The notes: generated by a model not told the origin, from the sequence alone. 12,885 nt of DNA from Lysobacteraceae bacterium UBA6001 (GCA_002429615.1 DJAN01000062.1:1-12885), one strand, 5' to 3'; shown: positions 1-8,450, numbered from the stretch's first letter. Program-made: numbers and translations.

Positions 1-1203
1 CGTGCGGCCCTGGCCCGCGCTGTCGGCGCTGGCCGCGGCGGCCTTGTAGGCCTCGCGGAACGGCACGCCGGCCACGGCCGCTTCGACCGCGACGTCGGTG
101 GCATACATGCCCGAGTCGATCGCCGCGCGCAGGCGGTCTTCGCGCCATTCCAGGTTGGCCAGCAGCGCCGGCAGCAGTTCCAGCGCGGCCAGGCCGCGGC
201 CGAAGCCGTGGAAGATCGCGCCCTTGGAGGACTGCAGGTCGCGGTGGTAGCCGGACGGCAGCGACAGCAGCTGCTCGATCTCGGTACGCGCGGCGGCGAC
301 GCTGGCGTGGGTGGCGCGCATCAGTTCGATGACGTCCGGATTGCGCTTGTTCGGCATGATCGAGCTGCCGGTGGTGTACTGCGCCGGCAGCGCGACGAAG
401 CCGTACTCGGCGCTGGTGAACAGCGACAGGTCCCACGCGATGCGGCGCAGGTCCAGGGTGGCGCTGCCCAGCGCTTCCAGCGCGGCCAGCTCGAACTTGC
501 CGCGCGAGAGCTGGGCATAGATCGGCGAGACCTGCAGGCGCGCGAAGCCGAGCGCGGCGGTAGTGTGGTCGCGGTCCAGCGGCAGGTTGACGCCGTAGCC
601 GGCGGCGGTGCCGAGCGGGTTGGCATCGACCAGCTTGAGCGTGTCGGCGGCGCGGATGGCGTCGTCGATGAAGGCCTCGGCCCAGCCGGCCCACCACATG
701 CCCGCCGAGGAGACCACGGCGCGCTGGATGTGGGTGTAGCCCGGGATCGGCAGCTGCGCCTCGGCCTGCGCGCGGTCCAGCGCGACCTTGGCCGCCTCGC
801 GGCTGAGCTCGGCCACGCGGGCGAGCTTTTCCTTCAGCCACAGGCGGGTGGCGACCAGGATCTGGTCGTTGCGGCTGCGGCCGGTGTGGATCTTGCGGCC
901 GGCATCGCCGAGGCGTTCGGTCAGGCGCGCCTCGATGGCGGAGTGGCCGTCTTCGTACTGCTCGTCGAGGATGAAGTGGCCGGCGCGCCAGTCGGCGGCG
1001 AGCACGTCGAGTTCGCGCAGCAGGCCGGCGAGTTCGTCGGCGGACAGGATGCCGATGTGCTGCAGGCCTTCGGCGTGCGCCTTGCTGGCCTGGATGTCGT
1101 GCAGGAAGAACTCGCGGTCGAGGATGACGTCGTCACCGGCGAGGAAGCGCTGGATCTGCGCGTCTACGGCTACGCCGGGTTTCTGCCAGAGAAGATTTGC
1201 CAT
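1..1203 (-). CDS. argH: Argininosuccinate lyase, C-terminus cut off by window edge
   Basis: Cleaves argininosuccinate to arginine and fumarate, the last step of arginine synthesis, in the cytoplasm as a homotetramer. The frame stays open from the ATG at 1203 to the window edge, giving 401 residues; the family is usually about 430-460 long, so some 30-60 C-terminal residues lie outside. Fumarase/aspartase-superfamily hallmarks are present: HTGRSRND at residues 106-113, YTHIQ with His158, and the signature loop [12 protein letters not shown] at 278-289 carrying the catalytic serine. A GAGG ribosome-binding site lies about 8 bases upstream of the start; the ATG at 1208 is out of frame and immediately followed by a stop. 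It has the same orientation as the upstream arg genes but is separated from argC by 274 bp of repeats, so it may be a distal operon member or have its own promoter. Identification is secure; co-transcription is inferred. Confidence 0.96.
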   Translation of the reverse strand, partial: MANLLWQKPGVAVDAQIQRFLAGDDVILDREFFLHDIQASKAHAEGLQHIGILSADELAGLLRELDVLAADWRAGHFILDEQYEDGHSAIEARLTERLGDAGRKIHTGRSRNDQILVATRLWLKEKLARVAELSREAAKVALDRAQAEAQLPIPGYTHIQRAVVSSAGMWWAGWAEAFIDDAIRAADTLKLVDANPLGTAAGYGVNLPLDRDHTTAALGFARLQVSPIYAQLSRGKFELAALEALGSATLDLRRIAWDLSLFTSAEYGFVALPAQYTTGSSIMPNKRNPDVIELMRATHASVAAARTEIEQLLSLPSGYHRDLQSSKGAIFHGFGRGLAALELLPALLANLEWREDRLRAAIDSGMYATDVAVEAAVAGVPFREAYKAAAASADSAGQGRT

Positions 1204-1226
1204 CACATGCCTCGGAAACGTTTGGG

Positions 1227-1319
1227 ATTGCGCTGCGTTGGGGATTGCACTGCGCTGGGGATTGCACTGGGTTTGGAATTGCACCGCGCTGGGAATGCAC
1301 TGCGTTTGGAATTGCACTG
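1227..1319. repeat. 17-bp tandem repeat, five units plus a partial
   Basis: Five consecutive units close to ATTGCACTGCGYTKGGR start at 1227, 1244, 1261, 1278 and 1295, and a sixth partial unit starts at 1311 and runs into the palindromic repeat at 1318. Four units are 17 bp and one is 16 bp. A period of 17 is not a multiple of three and no gene covers it, so it is non-coding. Function unknown. Confidence 0.85.
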
Positions 1320-1386
1320 TAGGAGCGGCTTCAGCCGCGACGGGGCCTTTATCGGGAAAGCTGTCGCGGCTGAAGCCGCTCCTACA
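1318..1386. repeat. Inverted pair of REP-type palindromic repeats
   Basis: A 24-bp element containing GGAGCGGCTTCAGCCGCG lies at 1318-1341 and its exact reverse complement at 1363-1386, with a 21-bp spacer. Each copy is itself a short hairpin (GCGGCT/AGCCGC), and the two together can form a 24-bp perfect stem. Dispersed repeats of this sequence, alone or in inverted pairs, are common between genes in Xanthomonadaceae and resemble the REP/BIME elements mobilised by RAYT transposases in other gammaproteobacteria. Here the pair lies in the argC-argH gap, so it would be part of any argC-argH transcript, where it could act as an RNA-stability or termination element (inference). Confidence 0.88.
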
Positions 1387-1412
1387 AGGGATCAAGGAAT
1401 CAGAATTAAGGA

Positions 1413-1468
1413 ATCTGGGGATCTGGGGATCTGGGGATCTGGGGATTTGGGGATTTGGAAATCTGGGA
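1413..1468 (+). repeat. 8-bp tandem repeat with five GGGG tracts (G-quadruplex motif)
   Basis: Seven consecutive 8-bp units related to ATCTGGGG: four exact, then three with small changes. On the plus strand this places G4 tracts at 1417, 1425, 1433, 1441 and 1449, each separated by four bases, which satisfies the usual four-tract quadruplex rule. For leftward arg transcription the G-rich strand is the template strand. G-rich short tandem arrays are common in intergenic DNA of this bacterial family, so it may simply be slippage-prone sequence. Confidence 0.85.
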
Positions 1469-1477
1469 ATCAGCAGT

Positions 1478-2430
<953 letters not shown>

Positions 2431-2434
<4 letters not shown>

Positions 2435-3042
2435 GCGTTGGCTTCCAGGCGGTACTGCAGGTGGCGGCGCGCGGCCGGCCACTCTGTGTCGAGGAGGGAG
2501 AAGATCACGGTGTCGCGGATGCTGCCGTCGGCATGCCGCTTGTGCCCGCGCAGCACGCCGTCCTGCTTCGCGCCGAGGCGGGCGATGGCGGTACGCGAGG
2601 CATGGTTGAACCAGCTGGTCTCGAACACCACGCTGATGCAGCCCAATCGCTCGAAGGCGTGTTCGAGCAGCATCAGCTTGGTTTCGGTGTTCAGGCCGGT
2701 GCGCTGCGCCGACGGTGCGTAGAAGGTGTAGCCGATGGACAGGCGCGGCACGTCCGGCAGCAGGTCGTAGAAGCGCGTGCTGCCCACGACCTGGCCGGCG
2801 GCGTCACGCACCACGAACGGCAACGCCTCGCCGGCGGCCTGCATGCGCAGCGCGGTGTCGATGTAGGCACCGGCCTGCGCCGGGGTCGGCACGTTGGTGT
2901 ACCAGAGCTTGGACAGCGCGCCGTCGCCCAGCGCCGCGCGCAGTTCATCGGCGTGCGTGGCGGCGAGCGGCTGCAGGGTCGCATGGCGTCCCTGCAGCGT
3001 CGGCACCGTGCGCCAGTCGGCGGGCAGCTGTTCCAGGCCCAT
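2431..3042 (-). CDS. GNAT acetyltransferase, RimJ/RimL type, in the arginine operon
   Basis: A 203-residue single-domain GNAT protein that would transfer the acetyl group of acetyl-CoA to an amine. The acetyl-CoA-binding region is around QRTGLNTE (residues 113-120), followed by the family's typical [18 protein letters not shown] stretch (141-158), which suggests the RimJ/RimL (Acetyltransf_3) branch acting on protein N-termini or small molecules. The start at 3042 lies 2 bp past the stop of the kinase-synthase gene, with AGGG upstream; an in-frame extension to 3249 would run inside that gene and adds no recognisable domain. The 3' end overlaps argC by 4 bp. The substrate cannot be read from sequence. 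Placement between two arginine genes suggests co-expression, and the fused synthase next door already makes acetylglutamate, so this enzyme is not obviously needed for that step. Confidence 0.88.
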
Positions 3043-3044
3043 GC

Positions 3045-4382
3045 TCAGCCCTGCAGGGTCGGCGTGCGCGTGGCGCAGTGGGCCACGCAGCGCTGGATCT
3101 GCTCGAAGCTCTCCAGCCCGTACCAGAACACCTTCCACTTCTCCTGCTTGAAGCAGCCGTCGGATTCGGCGTAGTAGAAGATGTTGACCTGGTTGTTGTG
3201 GCGCGAACGCCAGAACAGCTGCGGGGTTTCCTCGCGCATCACGTTCCATACCGCGCGACCCAGGCCTTCGCCCTGCGCGTCGTCGAGCACGGCGAACTTG
3301 TCCAGGTACACGCCGTCGGCCTCGTCGGTGAGGATCACCGCGGCGCGATAGTTCTCGCTGACGTAGGCACGCAGCAGGCGGGTCTTGTCAAAGTAGTCCG
3401 GCACCAGCGTGCGGCCGAAGCTGGATTCGATCAGCGACTTCATCCGCACCAGGTCCAGCTCGCCCCACGAGGTGGCGCGCAGCACGCGCTCGCCGCGGCG
3501 CACCAGCGTGCCCGAGCCCTTGTGGGTGAACAGTTCCTTGGCCAGGTCGGCGGGCCGGGTGATCGACACCGACGACTCCAGCGGCAGCTTGTCCAGCAGG
3601 TCCTTGATCTGTTCGATCTTCACCTTCATGCCGCCGTGGATCCACGGCTGCTCGATCAGGTGCTCGTACTCGGTGGACAGGTTGATCGAATCGATCACCC
3701 TGCCCTCGGCATCGAGCAGGCCGCCGGTGCCGGTGAGGAAGATGATCTTGTACGGCTGCAGCTCGCGCACCAGTTCATTGGCGGCGAAGTCGGCGTTGAT
3801 GTTGAGAATCTGCCCGCTCGGGGTTTCGCCCAGGCTGGTGATGACCGGGATCGAGCCGGCCTTCAGGCTGGCCTCGATCGGCGCCAGGTTCACGCGCTTG
3901 ACCTCGCCCACCAGCCCGTAGGTCTGCGGGTCGAGGTACTCGGCCTCGAACACGCCGCCGGTGATGGAGGTCGCGCGCGCGCCGTTCTGCTGCAGCGCCT
4001 CGACCAGCTTGAGGTTGGACTGCTGGAACACGCGGCGCACGATCGCCAGGGCTTCCGGCGAGGTCACGCGCAGGCCGTTGACGGTCTGCTTCTCGATGCC
4101 GGCGGCGGACAGCTCGGCATCCAGCTGCGGGCCGGCGCCATGCAGCACGATCGGGGTCAGGCCGACTTCCTGCAGGAAGGTCAGCGAGGAGGTCAGGTCG
4201 TCCAGCTCGTCGCGCAGCACCGCGCCGCCGACCTTGACCACGGCGAAGCGCTTGGCGTCCAGCTGCGAGAAGCGCTTGAGGTACTGGCTGATTTCCTTCG
4301 CGCTGGCCATGCTCGAGAGCAGGCGCACGATGGTCTGGCGGGTCTGTTTGTGGGTGGCGGGCAGCGACATTTCGATGTTCAT
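3045..4382 (-). CDS. argB: Bifunctional N-acetylglutamate kinase / N-acetylglutamate synthase
   Basis: One 445-residue protein with two arginine activities. The N-terminal amino-acid-kinase domain (about 30-290) phosphorylates N-acetylglutamate; it shows VKVGGAV with Lys50, the HGAGPQ loop (81-86), [12 protein letters not shown] around Asn195, and GGMKVKI with Lys253/Lys255. The C-terminal domain (about 295-440) is a GNAT fold of the vertebrate-type synthase (formerly DUF619), with the acetyl-CoA loop QGEGLG (370-375) and FWRSRHNN (390-397), making N-acetylglutamate from glutamate and acetyl-CoA. This architecture matches the bifunctional enzyme described from Xanthomonas campestris, a close relative of animal urea-cycle NAGS. 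Starts at 4382 or at the ATG four codons later are both possible; no strong ribosome-binding site decides. It lies 19 bp after argE'. In known members arginine inhibits the enzyme; that cannot be read here. Confidence 0.95.
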   Translation of the reverse strand: MNIEMSLPATHKQTRQTIVRLLSSMASAKEISQYLKRFSQLDAKRFAVVKVGGAVLRDELDDLTSSLTFLQEVGLTPIVLHGAGPQLDAELSAAGIEKQTVNGLRVTSPEALAIVRRVFQQSNLKLVEALQQNGARATSITGGVFEAEYLDPQTYGLVGEVKRVNLAPIEASLKAGSIPVITSLGETPSGQILNINADFAANELVRELQPYKIIFLTGTGGLLDAEGRVIDSINLSTEYEHLIEQPWIHGGMKVKIEQIKDLLDKLPLESSVSITRPADLAKELFTHKGSGTLVRRGERVLRATSWGELDLVRMKSLIESSFGRTLVPDYFDKTRLLRAYVSENYRAAVILTDEADGVYLDKFAVLDDAQGEGLGRAVWNVMREETPQLFWRSRHNNQVNIFYYAESDGCFKQEKWKVFWYGLESFEQIQRCVAHCATRTPTLQG

Positions 4383-4401
4383 GGCACGTGGGAGGGCGCG
4401 C

Positions 4402-5502
4402 TCAGCGCGCGCCGTTGATGATGCGGTGGACGGAATCGGCGTAGCGCTGCAACTGCTCCAGCGTCACCCATTCGTCGGCGGTGTGGGCCTGGGCGATGTC
4501 GCCCGGCCCGTAGACCAGCGCGGTGTAGCCGCCGGCGGAGAACAGCGAGGCTTCGGTCCAGAAATCGACCGCGTTGCCGATCGGCAGGTCGAGTGCGTCG
4601 GCGACGTCGCGCGCGGCCAGGCGGCGCTCCTCGGCGCGGGCGATGTCACCCGACGGCAGGCTCGGGCCGCGGAAGGTTTCCTCGAAATGCGCCGCTTCCG
4701 GCTCGGCGAAACCGGCGAAGGTCGCCAGCAGGCCGTCCACATCCATCGACGGCAGCGGGCGGAAGCCGAAGCGCAGCTCGGCGGCCGGGGCGATCATGTT
4801 GGCCTTGATGCCACCTTCGATGCGGCCGATGTTGAAGCGCAGGCCGGTCAGGCCGCCGAAGCGCGCATGGGCGAGCGAATCGACATGGTCCAGCGCGCGG
4901 TCGCCCCAGCGGATGGCCTGGTGCAGCGCGCTGGCGGCCGGGTCCTGCTTGCCGGAGGCATGCCCTGCCCGGCCGGCGAACTTCATCAGCACCGAGCTGA
5001 TGCCGCGATGCGCCAGCACCGCCTCGCCCATCGTCGGCTCGGCCACGAGGATGGCCTCATAGCGTTCGCCACGGGCCAGGAACGCGGCGATGCAGCGCGG
5101 GTCGTTGGCTTCCTCGTCGGAGGAGAACAGGAATGCGGCATCGCCGTCGCCGGCATGGGCGGCGGCCACCAGCGCGGCGGCCGCGCCCTTGATGTCGCAC
5201 ACGCCCAGGCCGACCACGCGGTCATCCAGGCGGCGCATCACGTGCGGGTCGGCGCTCCAGTGCGGGGAATCCGGCACGGTGTCCAGGTGCACGTTGAACA
5301 GGTACTTCGGCGTGCCGCGCACGGCGTACAGGCTGACCGCACCGGCGCCATGGTCGACGACCTCGACACGGAAACCCGGCAGGTTCGCGCGCAGGTAATC
5401 GAAGATGCCGCCCTCGGCGGCGATGGCGCGCGGCGGATTGCGGGTGTCGAAGGACACCAGCTTGTCCAGGTGCGCGAGGGTGTCTTGCAGCAGGTCGGTC
5501 AT
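4402..5502 (-). CDS. argE': N-acetyl-L-citrulline deacetylase (M20 family)
   Basis: A 366-residue metallopeptidase-family (M20) deacetylase. Metal and catalytic motifs are present: VHLDTVP with His72 and Asp74, VCDIKGA with Asp103, SSDEEAN with Glu130/Glu131, VAEPT with Glu155, the dimerisation-domain GHASGK with His181, and a C-terminal His340 in IAQAHTADE. By sequence alone it could be called acetylornithine deacetylase (ArgE). The citrulline assignment rests on the neighbourhood: with an acetylornithine transcarbamylase in the same operon, deacetylation happens after carbamoylation, as shown for Xanthomonas. It lies 19 bp downstream of the small GNAT gene and 19 bp upstream of the kinase-synthase. 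The upstream ribosome-binding site is weak (AAGA), so translation may be coupled to the preceding gene. Confidence 0.93.
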   Translation of the reverse strand: MTDLLQDTLAHLDKLVSFDTRNPPRAIAAEGGIFDYLRANLPGFRVEVVDHGAGAVSLYAVRGTPKYLFNVHLDTVPDSPHWSADPHVMRRLDDRVVGLGVCDIKGAAAALVAAAHAGDGDAAFLFSSDEEANDPRCIAAFLARGERYEAILVAEPTMGEAVLAHRGISSVLMKFAGRAGHASGKQDPAASALHQAIRWGDRALDHVDSLAHARFGGLTGLRFNIGRIEGGIKANMIAPAAELRFGFRPLPSMDVDGLLATFAGFAEPEAAHFEETFRGPSLPSGDIARAEERRLAARDVADALDLPIGNAVDFWTEASLFSAGGYTALVYGPGDIAQAHTADEWVTLEQLQRYADSVHRIINGAR

Positions 5503-5521
5503 CGGGATCTTGGAGAACGGG

Positions 5522-5959
5522 TCAGGCCGCCGAAGCGGTGTAGATATCCGGGCGCACGACTTCCATCAGCCGGTCCGGGCGGGCCGGCGCGGTGAAGCCG
5601 TACTGCGCGTACAGGCCGTGCGCATCCCAGGTGGCGAGCATGAAGCGGCGCAGGCCCTGCAGCTGCGGATGGGCGAACACCGCGTCCATCAGCTGCTTCG
5701 AGTAACCCTGGCCGCGATGCGCCGGCAGCACGAAGACATCGGCCAGGTAGGCGAAGGTCGCGCAGTCGGAAATGACCCGCGCGAACGCCACCTGCCCCGC
5801 ACCGTCCACGTAACCGCCGAAGCACAGCGAGCCGGCGATCGCCCGCGCCACCGTGTCCTGCGGGATGCCGCGGCTCCAGTAAGCCTCGGTCGACAGGAAA
5901 CGGTGGATCAGGGGGAGATCCAACTCCCCCTTGTCGGTGCTGACGCGCAGCTCGCCCAT
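5522..5959 (-). CDS. Small GNAT-family N-acetyltransferase in the arginine operon
   Basis: A 145-residue protein that is a bare GNAT domain. Visible features are the N-terminal WSRGIPQDTVARAI region (28-41), the FARVISDCATFAYLADVFV core strand (59-77), the acetyl-CoA pyrophosphate loop HRGQGYSK (81-88) matching R/Q-x-x-G-x-G/A, and the C-terminal ATWDAHGLYAQYGF segment (109-122). This belongs to a widespread family of uncharacterised small acetyltransferases. The start at 5959 is 10 bp beyond the argG stop, and the only candidate ribosome-binding site, TAAGG, overlaps that stop codon, suggesting coupling. The acceptor substrate is unknown. Short stand-alone GNATs act as N-acetylglutamate synthases in some bacteria, but a synthase domain is already present in this operon and nothing specific supports that role here. 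Confidence 0.9.
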   Translation of the reverse strand: MGELRVSTDKGELDLPLIHRFLSTEAYWSRGIPQDTVARAIAGSLCFGGYVDGAGQVAFARVISDCATFAYLADVFVLPAHRGQGYSKQLMDAVFAHPQLQGLRRFMLATWDAHGLYAQYGFTAPARPDRLMEVVRPDIYTASAA

Positions 5960-5969
5960 GCCGATGGCC

Positions 5970-7163
5970 TTAACGGTTGACCTGGGCGTACAGCGTGGAG
6001 CTCATGCCGAACAGCTTGATGAAGCCCTCGGCCTCCTCCACGCCCCAGTCGGCCGACTGCGCGTAGGTCGCGCCCTTGGCGTTGAGGATGTGCGGCGAAC
6101 GCACGGCCACCGCATCGACGCGACCGCCGCGGGTTTCCAGCACCACCTCGCCGTTGACCTTGGACTGCGAGGACTGCAGGAAGGCTTCCAGGTCGGTCTT
6201 GAGCGGGTCGTGGTAGAAGCCTTCGTACACCAGCTCGACCCACTTGCGCGCCACGTCGGGCTTGAAGCGGTTCTGCTGCTTGGTCAGCACGGTGTCTTCC
6301 AGCGCGCGGTGCGCGGCCAGCAGCGCGATCAGGCCCGGCGCCTCGAACACGATGCGGCCCTTCAGGCCGATCACGGTATCGCCGGTGTACACGCCGCGGC
6401 CCACGCCGTACTGCGCGAACAGCTTGTTGAGGCGAGCCAGGATCTGCGCGCCCGGCAGTGCCTTGCCATCCAGCTCCACCGCCTCGCCCTCGACGAACTT
6501 CAAGGTGACGGTCAGCGCCTCGGTCGGCCACGCGCTGCGCGGCGCGCACCAGCCGCGCGCGCCCTCGCCCGGGGCTTCCCACTTGTCGATCTCGCCACCG
6601 GACATCGTCACGCCCAGCAGGTTCTCGTTGATGGTGTAGCTCTTCTGCTTGGCGCGCACGCCAAAGCCGCGCTCTTCCAGGTACTTCTGCTCGTAGGCGC
6701 GGGTCTGGGTATGTTCCTTCTGGATTTCGCGGATCGGCGCGACGATCTGGTAATCGCCCTGCGCCTTCACCGCCAGGTCGAAGCGGACCTGGTCGTTGCC
6801 CATGCCGGTGCAGCCGTGGGCGATGATGTTGGTGCCCAGCTCGGCGGCGCGCTTGAGCGCGGCGTCGACGATCAGGTAGCGGTCCGAGACCAGCAGCGGG
6901 TACTGGCCCTGGTAGCCCTCGCCGGCCCACACGAACGGCTTGACGAAGCCTTCCCAGATCGCCGGGCCGCCATCGACGGTGACGTGGCTGGCCGCGCCGA
7001 GTTCGGCGGCGCGCTTCTCGATGAAATCGCGCTCCTCGTCATCCACGCCGCCGGTATCGGCGAACACGGTGTGGACGGCGTAGCCCTGCTCCTGCAGGTA
7101 CGGGATGCAGAAGCTGGTGTCGAGGCCGCCGGAGAAGGCGAGGACGATGTCTTTCTTGCTCAT
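5970..7163 (-). CDS. argG: Argininosuccinate synthase
   Basis: Condenses citrulline and aspartate with ATP to argininosuccinate, the penultimate step of the pathway. The product is 397 residues, typical of the shorter bacterial class of this enzyme. The N-terminal N-type ATP pyrophosphatase P-loop reads AFSGGLDTS (residues 9-17), and the conserved [13 protein letters not shown] stretch is at 116-128, followed by the larger synthetase domain. It starts 36 bp after the argF' stop and ends 10 bp before the small GNAT gene. In this pathway its citrulline comes from ArgE' deacetylation of N-acetylcitrulline rather than from ornithine transcarbamylase. No truncation or anomaly seen. Confidence 0.97.
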   Translation of the reverse strand: MSKKDIVLAFSGGLDTSFCIPYLQEQGYAVHTVFADTGGVDDEERDFIEKRAAELGAASHVTVDGGPAIWEGFVKPFVWAGEGYQGQYPLLVSDRYLIVDAALKRAAELGTNIIAHGCTGMGNDQVRFDLAVKAQGDYQIVAPIREIQKEHTQTRAYEQKYLEERGFGVRAKQKSYTINENLLGVTMSGGEIDKWEAPGEGARGWCAPRSAWPTEALTVTLKFVEGEAVELDGKALPGAQILARLNKLFAQYGVGRGVYTGDTVIGLKGRIVFEAPGLIALLAAHRALEDTVLTKQQNRFKPDVARKWVELVYEGFYHDPLKTDLEAFLQSSQSKVNGEVVLETRGGRVDAVAVRSPHILNAKGATYAQSADWGVEEAEGFIKLFGMSSTLYAQVNR

Positions 7164-7199
7164 GGGGGTATTCCGGGATGCGGGGAAAGGGGGCGGGAA

Positions 7200-8210
7200 T
7201 TACTGGGAGATCAGCGCGGCCATGACCGCCTTCTGCACGTGCAGGCGGTTTTCGGCCTCGTCGATGGCGATGCAGTTGGGCGAATCCATCACCGCGTCGG
7301 TGGCCTTGACGTTGCGGCGCAGCGGCAGGCAATGGCTGAAGACGCCGTTGTTGGTCAGGGCCATCTTGGCCTCGTCGACGATGAAGTGCTTGTACTGGTC
7401 GCGGATGGGCTTTTCCGGCTCCCAGTTGCCGAAGAACGGCAGCGCGCCCCAGCTCTTGGCGTACACGACATCGGCGCCACGATAGGCGCTCTCGATATCG
7501 TGGCTGACGCGCAGCGAACCACCGTTCTCGGCCACGTTCTGCTCGGCCCAGCCCATGTAGCGCTCATCGAGGATGTAGTCCGGCGTCGGGCACAGCAGGG
7601 TCACGTCCATGCCCATGCGCGTGGCGATGGTCAGCGCCGAGTTCGCCACCGCGGTATTCAGCGGCTTGGGATGGTAGGTCCAGGTCAGCACGTACTTCTT
7701 GCCGCGCAGGTCGGAAGTGCCGAAGTGTTCCTGCAGCGCCATCGCGTGCGCCAGCTCCTGGCACGGATGGGTGATGGTCTCCATGTTGATGACCGGCACC
7801 GGCGAATACTTCGCGAACGACTTGAGCACGATGTCCTCGCGGTCATAGGCCCAATCGACGAACTTCGGGAACGCGCGCACGCCGATCAGGTCGACGTAGC
7901 GGCCGAGCACGCGCGCCACCTCGGCGATGTGCTCCTCGGTATCGCCGTCCATCACCGTGCCGAGGTTGAACTCGATCGGCCACGCATCCTTGCCCGGCTG
8001 CAGCACCACCGCATGTCCGCCGAGCTGGAACGCGCCCAGCTCGAAGCTGGTGCGGGTGCGCATCGACGGATTGAAGAACACCAGCGCGATCGACTTGCCC
8101 TTGAGCTCGTCGCCCAGCTTGTTGCGTTTGAACAGCGCGGCCTGGGTCAGCAGTGCGTCGATTTCGGCGCGGCGCCAATCCTGGGTGTTCAGGAAGTGCT
8201 TCAGGGACAT
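7200..8210 (-). CDS. argF': N-acetyl-L-ornithine transcarbamylase
   Basis: Transfers the carbamoyl group of carbamoyl phosphate to N-acetylornithine, giving N-acetylcitrulline; essential in bacteria that lack ordinary ornithine transcarbamylase. The product is 336 residues. The carbamoyl-phosphate motif is SMRTRTS (49-55) and HPCQ lies at 148-151; HCLPLRR is at 293-299. Residues known from the Xanthomonas campestris enzyme line up at identical numbers: Trp77, Glu92 (a switch between acetyl- and succinyl-ornithine specificity) and Lys302 (a lysine reported to be carboxylated). This supports acetyl- rather than succinyl-ornithine as substrate. A good ribosome-binding site, AAAGGA at 8218-8223, sits 7 bases upstream of the ATG. 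First gene of the leftward arg operon, preceded by a likely attenuator. Confidence 0.96.
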   Translation of the reverse strand: MSLKHFLNTQDWRRAEIDALLTQAALFKRNKLGDELKGKSIALVFFNPSMRTRTSFELGAFQLGGHAVVLQPGKDAWPIEFNLGTVMDGDTEEHIAEVARVLGRYVDLIGVRAFPKFVDWAYDREDIVLKSFAKYSPVPVINMETITHPCQELAHAMALQEHFGTSDLRGKKYVLTWTYHPKPLNTAVANSALTIATRMGMDVTLLCPTPDYILDERYMGWAEQNVAENGGSLRVSHDIESAYRGADVVYAKSWGALPFFGNWEPEKPIRDQYKHFIVDEAKMALTNNGVFSHCLPLRRNVKATDAVMDSPNCIAIDEAENRLHVQKAVMAALISQ

Positions 8211-8284
8211 CGATCGATCCTTTGCGGCGGGCTTGCGGGGTGGACGGAAATCTTGCGGGTGAAACTTTTCAGGATTCGGAAACG

Positions 8285-8311
8285 AAAAAACCCAGCCTCA
8301 GGCTGGGTTTT
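8285..8311 (-). terminator. Intrinsic terminator in the argF' leader (putative attenuator)
   Basis: Read on the minus strand, AAAACCCAGCC (8311-8301) and its exact complement GGCTGGGTTTT (8297-8287) form an 11-bp stem with a 3-base TGA loop, and the stem runs into a T6 tract (8290-8285). This is a canonical Rho-independent terminator aimed leftward, 74 bp ahead of the argF' start. The nearest minus-strand gene upstream ends at 8879, almost 570 bp away across repeats, so simple termination of that gene is a less likely job than attenuation of the arg operon. On the plus strand it has only T4 after the stem, so it is a weaker terminator in that direction. Confidence 0.85.
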
Positions 8312-8364
8312 CAGAACGGACAGCACGACGCTCCGGTTTACCCAGCGAGAATGTGGGGTTCCGG
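8287..8364 (-). promoter_or_regulatory. Candidate ribosome-dependent attenuator with alternative pairings
   Basis: Three pairings compete on the minus strand. Region 1 (CCGG 8364-8361 plus ACCC 8359-8356) can pair with region 2 (GGGT 8343-8340 plus CCGG 8336-8333). Region 2, as GCTGGGT (8346-8340), can instead pair over 7 bp with ACCCAGC (8308-8302), the left arm of the terminator. The terminator itself is the third pairing. The Arg codons of the leader frame (8376-8365) lie immediately before region 1, and its stop codon (8340-8338) lies in region 2. A ribosome stalled on Arg codons would mask region 1 and favour the antiterminator; one reaching the stop would mask region 2 and favour termination. 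This matches the logic of his, leu and thr attenuators. It is inference from base pairing; no experiment or conservation data are available here. Confidence 0.55.
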
Positions 8365-8385
8365 TCGGCGCGCGCGCGAGGTCAT
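8338..8385 (-). CDS. Putative arginine leader peptide, 15 codons
   Basis: The minus-strand frame encodes MTSRARRPEPHILAG followed by TAA. Arg codons are CGC, CGC and CGA at peptide positions 4, 6 and 7, with CGA likely to be uncommon in such a GC-rich genome. An in-frame ATG at 8397 would add four residues. No clear ribosome-binding site precedes either ATG. The ATG at 8385 overlaps, as ATGA, the stop of another short frame that begins at 8450, which might deliver ribosomes by coupling. The stop lies 26 bp ahead of the terminator stem. Arg is common by chance in such GC-rich DNA, so the peptide alone is weak evidence; its position relative to the competing hairpins is what raises confidence. 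Confidence 0.5.
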   Translation of the reverse strand: MTSRARRPEPHILAG

Positions 8386-8450
8386 GCCGGAGGCCATCCG
8401 GGCTGCGCTGGTGCCGAGCTGAGCGTCGTTTGCTTGCATAAGACGCGCAT
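8382..8450 (-). CDS. Possible short upstream frame (22 codons) coupled to the leader
   Basis: A minus-strand frame from ATG at 8450 to TGA at 8382 encodes 22 residues beginning MRVLCKQTT. Its stop overlaps the ATG of the putative arginine leader (ATGA). No ribosome-binding site or recognisable motif is seen, and the frame stays open further upstream through repeat sequence, so it may not be a gene. It is listed because the overlap could explain how a leader without its own ribosome-binding site is translated. Confidence 0.2.
   Translation of the reverse strand: MRVLCKQTTLSSAPAQPGWPPA

Noticed and set aside
1318..1386. CRISPR-like repeat-spacer structure
   Set aside because: Only two copies, in inverted orientation, with other copies scattered singly; this is REP organisation, and there are no cas genes.
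2435..2482. N-terminal extension of argC
   Set aside because: Adds 16 residues of low-complexity sequence before the nucleotide-binding motif and overlaps the acetyltransferase; the ATGA-overlap start is better.
3043..3249. 69-residue N-terminal extension of the RimJ/L-type acetyltransferase
   Set aside because: Lies entirely inside the kinase-synthase coding region in another frame and matches no part of a GNAT domain.
5931..8441. Very long plus-strand open frame (836 codons) opposite argG and argF'
   Set aside because: Low-complexity composition rich in Arg, Ala, His and Gln, as expected for the antisense of GC-rich genes; both genes on the other strand are unambiguous.
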